Shown here: positions 44,201 through 56,200 of the stretch, piece by piece | Numbering within the stretch: the stretch's first letter is position 1 | Layout of the letters: the number at the start of each line of letters is the position of its first letter | NCBI GenBank assembly: GCA_026874595.1 | Contig: CM049307.1 | Location: forward strand, 91,637,830 to 91,701,829 | Reading direction: 5' to 3' | DNA length: 64,000 nt | Origin: Sipunculus nudus | Taxonomy: Eukaryota > Annelida > Sipuncula > Golfingiida > Sipunculidae | Notes under the pieces: model-generated | The model's input: the letters and a program-made list of their open reading frames with translations, nothing else | The model's database searches: none | Told to the model about the DNA's origin: nothing | Made by a program: the position numbers and the translations under genes

Positions 44201-47200
44201 ACAAAGACCTCTCTATTACAGATACATCTTTACTGTGGACATCTTTCTATAAAAGGCACCTCTCTATTACAGATACATCTCTACTGTGGACATCTTTCTA
44301 TAACAGGCACCTCTCTATTACAGATACATCTCTACTATTGACATCTTTCTATAACAGGTACCTCTCTATTACAGATACATCTCTACTGTTGACATCTTTC
44401 TATAACAAAGACCTCTCTATTACAGATACATCTCTACTGTGGACATCTTTCTGTAACAAAGACCTCTCTATTACAGATACATCTCTACTGTTGACATCTT
44501 TCTATAACAAAGACCTCTCTATTACAGATACATCTCTACTGTGGACATCTTTCTATAACAGGCACCTCTCTATTACAGATACATCTCTACTGTTGACATC
44601 TTTCTATAACAAAGACCTCTCTATTACAGATACATCTCAACTGTGGACATCTTTTAATAACTGGCACCTCTCTATTACAGATACATCTCTACTGTTGACA
44701 TATTTCTATAACAGGCACCTCTCTATTACAGATACATCTCTACTGTGGACATCTTTCTATAACAGGCACCTCTCCATTACAGATACATCTCTACTGTGGA
44801 CATCTTTCTATAACAGGCACCTCTTTATTACAGATACATCTCTACTGTGGACATCTTCCTATAACAGGCACCTCTCTATTACAGATACATCTCTACTGTG
44901 GACATCTTTCTATAACAAAGACCTCTCTATTACAGATACATCTCTACTGTGGACATCTTTCTGTAACAAAGACCTCTCTATTACAGATACATCTCTACTG
45001 TGGACATCTTTCTATAACAAAGACCTCTCTATTACAGATACATCTCTACTGTGGACATCTTTCTATAACAGGCACCTCTCTATTACAGATACATCTCTAC
45101 TGTGGACATCTTTCTATAACAGGCACCTCTCTATTACAGATACATCTCTACTGTGGACATCTTTCTATAACAGGCACCTCTCTATTACAGATACATCTCT
45201 ACTGTGGACATCTTTCTATAACAGGCACCTCGCTATTACAGATACATCTCTACTGTGGACATCTTTCTATAACAGGCACCTCTCTATTACAGATACATCT
45301 CTACTGTGGACATCTTTCTATAACAGGCACCTCTCTATTACAGATACATCTCTACTGTGGACATCTTACTATAACAGGCACCTCTCTATTACAGATACAT
45401 CTCTACTGTTGACATCTTTCTATAACAAAGACCTCTCTATTACAGATACATCTCTACTGTTGACATCTTTCTATAACAAAGACCTCTCTATTACAAATAC
45501 ATCTCTACTGTTGACATCTTTCTATAACAAAGACCTCTCTATTACAGATACATCTCTACTGTGGACATCTTACTATAACAGGCACCTCTCTATTACAGAT
45601 ACATCTCTACTGTTGACATCTTTCTATAACAAAAACCTCTCTATTACAGATACATCTCAACTGTGGACATCTTACTATAACAGGCACCTCTCTATTACAG
45701 ATACATCTCTACTGTGGACATCTTACTATAACAGGCACCTCTCTATTACAGATACATCTCTACTGTTGACATCTTTCTATAACAAAAACCTCTCTATTAC
45801 AGATACATCTCAACTGTGGACATCTTACTATAACAGGCACCTCTCTATTACAGATACATCTCTACTGTGGACATCTTACTATAACAGGCACCTCTCTATT
45901 ACAGATACATCTCTACTGTTGACATCTTTCTATAACAAAAACCTCTCTATTACAGATGCATCTCAACTGTGGACATCTTTCTATAACAGGCACCTCTCTA
46001 TTACAGATACATCACTACTGTTGACATCTTTCTATAACAGGCACCTCTCTATTACAGATACATCTCTACTGTGGACATCTTTCTATAACAGGCACCTCTC
46101 TATTACAGATACATCTCTACTGTTGACATCTTTCTATAACAAAAACCTCTCTATTACAGATACATCTCAACTGTGGACATCTTTCTATAACAGGCACCTC
46201 TCTATTACAGATACATCACTACTGTTGACATCTTTCTATAACAGGCACCTCTCTATTACAGATACATCTCTACTGTGGACATCTTTCTATAACAGGCACC
46301 TCTCTATTACAGATACATCTCTACTGTGGACATCTTTCTATAACAGGCACCTCTCTATTACAGATAAATCTCTACTGTGGACATCTTACTATAACAGGCA
46401 CCTCTCTATTACAGATACATCCCTACTGTTGACATCTTTCTATAACAAAGACCTCTCTATTACAGATACATCTTTACTGTGGACATCTTTCTATAAAAGG
46501 CACCTCTCTATTACAGATACATCTCTACTGTGGACATCTTTCTATAACAGGCACCTCTCTATTACAGATACATCTCTACTGTTGACATCTTTCTATAACA
46601 GGTACCTCTCTATTACAGATACATCTCTACTGTTGACATCTTTCTATAACAAAGACCTCTCTATTACAGATACATCTCTACTTTGGACATCTTTCTGTAA
46701 CAAAGATCTCTCTATTACAGATACATCTCTACTGTTGACATCTTTCTATAACAAAGACCTCTCTATTACAGATACATCTCTACTGTGGACATCTTTCTAT
46801 AACAAAGACCTCTCTATTACAGATACATCTCTACTGTTGACATCTTTCTATAACAAAGACCTCTCTATTACAGATACATCTCTACTGTGGACATCTTCCT
46901 ATAACAGGCACCTCTCTATTACAGATACATCTCTACTGTGGACATCTTTCTATATCAGGCACCTCTCTATTACAGATACATCTCAACTGTGGACATCTTT
47001 CTATAACAGGCACCTCTCTATTACAGATACATCTCTACTGTGGACATCTTACTATTACAGGCACCTCTCTATTACAGCTACATCTCTACTATGGACATCT
47101 TTCTATTACTGACACCTCTCTATTACAGATACATCTCTACTTTGGACATCTTACTATAACAGGCACCTCTCTATTACAGATAAATCTCTACTGTGGACAT

Positions 47201-50200
47201 CTTACTATAACAGGCACCTCTCTATTACAGATACATCCCTACTGTTGACATCTTTCTATAACAAAGACCTCTCTATTACAGATACATCTTTACTGTGGAC
47301 ATCTTTCTATAAAAGGCACCTCTCTATTACAGATACATCTCTACTGTGGACATCTTTCTATAACAGGCACCTCTCTATTACAGATACATCTCTACTGTTG
47401 ACATCTTTCTATAACAGGTACCTCTCTATTACAGATACATCTCTACTGTTGACATCTTTCTATAACAAAGACCTCTCTATTACAGATACATCTCTACTTT
47501 GGACATCTTTCTGTAACAAAGATCTCTCTATTACAGATACATCTCTACTGTTGACATCTTTCTATAACAAAGACCTCTCTATTACAGATACATCTCTACT
47601 GTGGACATCTTTCTATAACAAAGACCTCTCTATTACAGATACATCTCTACTGTTGACATCTTTCTATAACAAAGACCTCTCTATTACAGATACATCTCTA
47701 CTGTGGACATCTTCCTATAACAGGCACCTCTCTATTACAGATACATCTCTACTGTGGACATCTTTCTATATCAGGCACCTCTCTATTACAGATACATCTC
47801 TACTGTGGACATCTTTCTATAACAGGCACCTCTCTATTACAGATACATCTCTACTGTGGACATCTTACTATTACAGGCACCTCTCTATTACAGCTACATC
47901 TCTACTATGGACATCTTTCTATTACTGACACCTCTCTATTACAGATACATCTCTACTTTGGACATCTTACTATAACAGGCACCTTTCTATTACAGATACA
48001 TCTCTACTGTGGACATCTTTCTATAACAGGCACCTCTCTATTACAGATACATCTCTACTGTGGACATCTTTCTATAACAGGCACCTCGCTATTACAGATA
48101 CATCTCTACTGTGGACATCTTTCTATAACAGGCACCTCTCTATTACAGATACATCTCTACTGTGGACATCTTTCTATAACAGGCACCTCTCTATTACAGA
48201 TACATCTCTACTGTGGACATCTTTCTATAACAGGCACCTCTCTATTACAGATACATCTCTACTGTGGACATCTTACTTTAACAGGCACCTCTCTATTACA
48301 GCTACATCTCTACTGTGGACATCTTTCTATAACAGGCACCTCGCTATTACAGATACATCTCTACTGTGGACATCTTTCTATAACAGGCACCTCTCTATTA
48401 CAGATACATCTCTACTGTGGACATCTTTCTATAACAGGCACCTCTCTATTACAGATACATCTCTACTATGGACGACTTTCTATTACTGACACCTCTCTAT
48501 TACAGATACCTTCTCTATTGTTGACATCTCTTCATAACAGACACCTACGTATTACAGATACATCTCTACTTTGGACACTTCACATTACAGATACCTCTTT
48601 TTAAAATATACCCTCTTTACTGTGGACATCTGTCATAACAGAGGTCTCTCAATAACAGATATCCTCTCTTTTTTGGACATCTCTCTATTACAGACACTTC
48701 AGTAATACAGATAGATCTCCATTGTGGCAACCTCTCATTGCAGATAAATCTCTATTACAAACCTATCTAGTGTGGTAACTGTGTTTGCTGATCACCACAT
48801 TATATCTCAGGAAATTACCAGGCACCTGCCATCTACAGGAACAATGTTGCTGGATGGTATTCCTAGCGTATGCCAAACAGGACTTCCTTTTTACAAATGG
48901 TGTGTAAGACATCAGTTGCATATCTTGTGACCTCTGACCTCATTTAAATTTGCATGGTTGCTGTGGAATATCAGGCTTAGGGATGATTATACTGATTAAT
49001 ATTATTTATAATATATAGGTTTTATCAAAAGCCATCATATTCCTGATTAAGTTATCAGTCACACCACACAGTCCCACAGTGAACTCTGACCTTACTAAAT
49101 ATGCGTGGGTTTTGTCCATAATCGATCTTGGGTGAGATAATCTATTTGTAAGTAGTTATGGTGAGTTTCCATCAAAGCCCCAGTAAGTTATCACAGCGAC
49201 ACTAAAGGTTAACGGACAGAACATGGGCATCATAATACGCACAACTATGGCATCCATTAACAGACCCACTGGGGGCTGCAGAGCTCCACCATTTCACCTG
49301 ATCCAATGCTAAATAAGCTTTATAAGACCATCTGTCTTATAAGAACACCTGTCTATTAAGACCACCCTTGAGTGAACCAAAACTGGATAAAAATTGGATA
49401 TAAATGTCTCATGAGATGTCCTGTGATTTAAGACCAATTTTGGGCAGTCTGACAGACTAGTGACAGTTGGTCTTATAACACGTTTCACTGAATTACCTGA
49501 TCCATTGCTAAGGCCAGAGCCACTGGTGATAACAGACACAATGCGATTTGTCCTCCCACAGGGATTGAAGAGACAGGACCATCAGCTGTGTAAGTTGTCC
49601 GAGTCAGACTGACCACTAAGTAGAGCAAGCTGAAGACGAGGGTCGCAAATCCTGCGAGGGCGCCGGCAGTTTCCGCTTTGCTGAAGAACGGAGTCATCAT
49701 GAATGCCATGTTGATGATCGTCAGGCCATACAGGAACAGAATCAGATAAAAAATGAAGACGTTGCTGTTACTGAACAGACGGGATGCCCAGGCTATTATG
49801 ACCACTATTACGGTCACCACCGCTATCACAACAGCATAGATGATACCCCAGGACAACCTACAACAAAATAAAAAAAAAAACATTTAAAGTTTTATAAAAG
49901 CTTCCCTTTCTTTGAAAAATTAAGTTAAAATATCCCAACATTTTTACAACCATTAACTGTATACCCTTATATTCGACATGTCATTTGTGACATCCAAGGT
50001 TTGGCTGTATGCAAAATGGCAGCCCCAATGAGCAGTTTCCATATTTTTACATCAGCTACACTTTCTTTGATGAATTAGAAGATAAAGAAAGGTTAAAATA
50101 TTTATTTAAATGTTTAAAACCATGGTAACCAGAGAAACTAGAAATTTCTGGCACTAGTGAAGCCAGGTACCTATACTCCATGATTTGTGTTCTCATTATG

Positions 50201-53200
50201 ACCCAATTTATTTATCCATTTCATGCAACCACTGCTTGCACAGGGAGGATATACCCTGGAAATTCAAAGGTTCTTTGATCACTGGGTTTGATTGATGAAG
50301 AATGTGTGTGCCAAGTTTGAATGTTTGGCACAGTGTTAAACTGCTGTCTGATGGTAGCCTACAGCAAATGCCCCCAATTTAATGCAAGCAGTAGTTGAAT
50401 GAAAAGAATAAGTAGAAGGAATGTAATACATTCACTGCATAAGAAGTGTACACCAGATTTTTTACAGACTTTTTACTGATGGTACTCCTTAACATGCCTT
50501 ACAGTACCACCTGTAAAACTATTGTAACTTCTTATATTCTAGCAGCACATGGGTCATATTAGAAAAAGGCTCTTAATTTCCATTTTGTGATTAGAACATA
50601 TTAAATGTTCCCATGAAAAGTTTCATGATGGACACAAGTATTGAGTTTAAGTCAGGTAATATCTTATGTGAGTGTTGAGGTATACAATATACCAGTTCCC
50701 TCTGATGTTAAATAACCACTGATGTCCACTCCTCATGCAGCTGCTATAAGCCTGTCTCCCTTGGCTGCGACAGCCTTGCGACCAATTGTGAATGCATCGT
50801 GAGAGTCTCAAAAGTGTCTTAGAACATTTGTGCCAATTCTCAATTTCCTCGCATGATTAACAAAGTGTCGCTAGCTTGTTGCACAAATTTTGAACATGTT
50901 CATTAAATTCTCAAAACAAAATTTCTCTCAAAATAGTCGCAGAGGCATCACTGGTGTCTCAAACATGTCTTGATCTATTCTCAAGTCAGTTTCCGCCAGT
51001 GAGGAAGTGCAAGAACTGCAAGACAAATTTGAGAGGGGTTTGCGACCTATGCAACTATATTGCCTTTATTTAGAGACAAAAATGAGAATCTGACAATCGG
51101 GGCACAAATTGTCCTGCGAATATTTCACAAATTGTGCAAATGTCTTGTGAACATCGCACCACATTCTCATGACAGGTACAGCTGAATTTTGGGGCAAACA
51201 CTCGTATGATGTTGCAAACATGTCGTAAGTACAATTCAGTATGATTGCAAGTGAAAACTGTCACTAATTGGCATAGTTTCTTGCAATAGTTGTGTCTCGA
51301 ACTTGTCGCAAAGCTGTTGCAGCCCAGTTAGATACAGCCTTACTCTGCAGTCATTCCAGGTCTCCCTCGCTTTTACCGCTGCTTTGTTTAGCAAGTTTTT
51401 TTCCTTGTTTTACCATCAAGCCTGGCTCAGGGCCAAGAACTGTAATCAAACCAATGAGAGACTGGTATCGCAAGGTTCAAAACTTGGAGCTGGATGCACC
51501 AAGTGATACCCCACTTTCATTGGTTGGATTACTATTTTAGGCCCTGTGCCAAGCCTGGTGGTGAGACCTGAAAAACCTAGAAAAAGAAGGAGATATGGAA
51601 CAACTGGTGTGTATGACTACTGCAAACAGAGTATATACTTCTACAGGAACTGATGAAGAAGCTTACCAGAATGCAGCATCTCTCATCCCCATCATCCGCA
51701 GCCCTTCCTTTATCTTCTTCTCCTTCTCAGCAACAAGGCTAACCGTCAAAAAGTTAATGAACGGGGAATACGCAAGGACGAAGTATATGGAAGCTAAGAT
51801 CTGGAGGTACGTGACATTGGGCGTCCATGACGGCTTAGGCATCTGTTTTACTGAAACCTGAGGCACTGGAAAATTGGTCTGGCCTGTTTTTAACTGAAAA
51901 TACATGAATTATTGAAAATTAAGATCACTGCTGCATCACATAAAGTTGTTACATAAAACTGAAAGACATTAAACAACTGTACACAGTTCCAACAACCTGT
52001 CTCTCCATCATTTTCATTTTTTTGTTTGGGGGGGGGGGGGGTAATTCTCTAAAAAAAAATATGTTTAAATAATTTCATATTATAATATGAATATGTAATA
52101 TTGCATTCAAGAAATTTAAAATTATTCCAATGTTTAGCTTTTAACCACTTTTTGAGGGCTGTAGCAATGCACAAAATTTTATTAAGGCATTGGACTGAAG
52201 CCAATCATTGATTGATAACTGAATTGTGCATTCATTATTGGTCAATTCCCCCTTTCTGATGGATCAAGTGTCCCTGCACTAGCAGCCATCTTTGTTTAAG
52301 CTGTTTTCAGAATCTTAACATGACAATTCATCCAAACAGTAGGTGTCAAAGATGACTGTCTTCTTTATGTGATCAATGAACTTGACTGAAATGCTGTGCT
52401 GCACAGACTCTTTCCTCAGAATTTTAATTAATTCATTTCCTGGAAAAAAAATGTGAATAAATACTGTGACTGGCTTTATTTCTGTGGGGTTAATATTTTG
52501 GTGATTTTCAGATTTACATTGTTTCAGGAGGCTTCCATTTTCATGAGCCTATCAGACAATAACCTACATAGGGTGTAAGTGACTAAACTGAAATATTATA
52601 TTAATATTTTAATATAAAATATCTGATATTATTTATGATATAAATCTTTGATGATTGGTTAACATGAAATATCTTTATTATTTATGAAAGTGATCTTCTC
52701 CTTTTCAAAGCCTGATGCTACAGGCACAGCAAACATACATGATACGCCAGTAAAGCCTCAGTATAAATTTATGGCTTTGTGTCTGCACTAGTTCAGCTTC
52801 ATATTTACCAAGGGTTTAATTTTGTGATAGTTTCCTTTTTGTGAATATTGGAAAATTTAAATCCTCATGAAAAAAAAGAGAAAAAGATCAGTAGATTTTT
52901 AAGTCCTTTGGGAAAATTAGTTTCATTCCTCAGGTTTATTTTGCGAATTTATGTTTAGGAACAATTAGGATACAAAAAATGACCCATTGCCCATAGTGCA
53001 AAGCTGGTGCCATATCACATTTTTTCCATGGGCATAATACCTGCTTCCTTTTGCCTAAATATGGGCATTATGGCCAATCACATTTGTCTATGGGCAATAT
53101 CAGTTGTGGCCTTTTGTCTACAATATGGCAATTGGGCATGTTTGCCTATTGTATTTTATCCCTGGACATTATAACCTGTGGACGTTTGTGTACATATAGG

Positions 53201-56200
53201 CTTTTGGCTAATTATATTTTGTCAATAGGCATCTAAACCTGAGGCCTATTCTGTATGGTGATTTTTCATATGCTATATCCCACAATTACATTTTCTAGAT
53301 TCTCTTCTTCTAGTCAGATCATGTATCTATATATACTCACCCTGATAAGTGAAGTATCTATGGCTGTCTGCAGACTAGTAAAACCACTGAACAAGTATTT
53401 ATTTGCTTCACAGCTCCTTTTTGCAAGTCCATCAGGCTGACGACACTGACCTGTTAAAATAAGATTATCATGTTATCCTACAAACCTTTCAAATTAAAAA
53501 GAAAACAAACATCTAGCATTCACAATAAAAAAAACACACCTTTAAATCAAATTAAGTTTTAAATCTTGAATTACAGTATATTCTCCATTTGTAGCTGCAT
53601 GCCTATTTTAAAGAAACATGTTGGTCACATATATTATTTGATGAACTACTAGACAACAATTTATCTCTAAACTACATATTCAAGTAGTGAAATGGGGTTC
53701 TTGAGCACAAACTCTTATTCACAACATACATAGAAAATGGTCCTTGCCCCTGCCCCTTGCACAATCATAGTACTTAACATTCAATTTTAATTTCTGTCTA
53801 AACAGATTCAATTCATCTATACAAATTTAGATGCCCAGATTTCAAGAAAACCAGATTTTAATTTAATGATTTTTTCATGACTTTAAACAAAAGTTCATGA
53901 TTTTTTTCTTCCATGAGTTTGGGTATTCAGCATGAAAAATGGTGCAGCAATTCATTAAATCATTACTTCTTAACAAACAGGAGCATGTATACAACAAGAG
54001 TGCATAATATGCCAGTTGTATGTCATGTGACTTTGATTTTAAATATATGTCTTGCATGAAATCTTTATATTACATGTAAATATATGAAGAACCTGCAGAC
54101 AAATGAACCTGGGGAGTGACTTCAATGGTTTAACTGAACATTCATACTGAATGTCATCAAAACCAAACAAATTTATGGACATTATTAAACAATACCACAA
54201 AGAAGCCCAGTAATCTTTGACCTCATTAAAGATGTGTGGATTTTGCAAAGATTCAAACTAAGATGAGACATTATAATGGTTGATATTTCTGTTGAGTTTT
54301 ATCAAATTCCAACATATCCTGTTAACTTATACTGCAGTGATACCACAAAGAAGCCTGGTGACCTCATACCTCATTAAATATGCATGGATTTTGCTTAGAA
54401 TCAATTTCAGGCAAGAATATTTTTGGTAAGTCATTAAAGTGAGTTTTGCGAAAACCTATCATACTCCTTGTAAGTTATTGCAGCGACACTAAATAATGAA
54501 TGTTGATGGATGGACGGTGATGGGAATACCTTAGATGGGCATATAACAAAAAGAAATCTGCATGGATGAGAGACATTTAAAGAGAGCCTTTAAATCAAAT
54601 TTCACGACTTTTCATGACTTTTTGTAAAATTCCCCAAAAAATCATAATTTTTTAGTTATTGAAATTTACAGTTTCAAAATTCATGACCTTTCTTTCAGGC
54701 ATGGGGACCCTGTTTCCCACTAGATATTACTTTAAAAATGTGCATAGACAGAGATACATATTTGGATATGGTTGAGTTAGCTGTGTGTTGTAAATTGTAT
54801 GCAGCTGTGGACACATGGTTAAAGATAATTATCACATGTGTATAGATAATGGCACCAGTTATGTATAGACAGAAATCAAGGTGAACAGATATGTCATGCA
54901 GTTCCTCTCATAACTATATGTTATATACTGTAGCAGAAAGTTACGACCAGTCTTATTGTTGATATTCACTTTAACTCTTTTTGTTTTTCAATCTTTCTTT
55001 CTCCCACCAGATGGGGAAAATTTTGTTACTGCATGAATCTTAAAATAGATATATATGTATAAATGAGGAATATTATTATAATGTGATCCACTGCTAAATT
55101 TTTGTTTAATAGCCTTTAAAGACAATCAGAGGAAATCACATTTCTGCACAATACACAAAAATATAGGTCACTTCTGCCTAATTTTGAGTTTCAAGGACAT
55201 GTTTGGATTTTAAACAAGAACTGTTTACATGTAACAGTCATGATTTATGCCTAATCAATGGATGTCCTACCAGACTGAACAGATTGTAAATTAGTTGAAC
55301 TGAAGGACAACAAACAAAGACATATCACTATATAATACACAGGACATGACATTAACTTTTGAAAGTAACTGTCCAGTGAGGCAAGTAATATACTTGCACT
55401 ACATGAATATTTATTTGCCCAAGATAATTCTAGATCACAGCCACAAACACAAAGTGTATTCCACATGATTGTGTGTTGTGTTTATTGCATTTTACACAAA
55501 AATAACATGTTTTTTAATAATATTAATCTTCAGTATTTTTTGTTCAGATAAAAGTATAAGAAACTTAGGATACAGAGGTATCACCAACATGATTTTATTT
55601 CTTCATGAAAGAAAATGGCTAACTGTATGTTAGATAAGATTCAGGCCTTTAAACATTATAGGTTTATGTTGGATCACTTGCCCTGTTGGACAAGTTAGAA
55701 GCTGACTTCTGGCTGCCCTACCACCTTTTCCTGGAACTTTTACTTGTCCTGGGAAAGCAATTAACCATTCATGCAGAGTCCTGATACAGCTTAGAATAAA
55801 TGAAGTTCAGCAAAGGTAACAATTCATAGGTTTTCAGATTTCTTCAGAAATATTTTATAATCTCTTATTCTTATTGAACCTGTTGGCTGTAAGAGTAGCA
55901 ATTTTCAGTTTCATCAGTTGTCTGCACCCAGACTCCATCTTCTACACAGTCCAGCATGCAAACAATGTCAGAGTCACTGTGCATTGGAAATTCAAATGAT
56001 TCCTTCAAAATCTAATATGTTTTAAAATTATTCAGAAACATGTTTAAATTGTGTATTCATTAAGACAGCTCTCGACACTCTGCTGCCAAATAAGCTAATC
56101 CTCACAGCGACAGGTAGCACAAATTATTTTCATGCAAATCATCCCATTCATATGACACATTCATTCATAAATTCCCTGCATATGGTTAGTATCAAACACA

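Noticed and set aside
40972-47112. A 2,046-residue protein of 17-residue repeats ([15 protein letters not shown]) on the plus strand
   Set aside because: It is the translation of a 51-bp satellite whose period is divisible by three. It lies in an intron of the minus-strand gene, and a second frame at 47245-47928 is only the duplicated block. No promoter, splice context or family resemblance.
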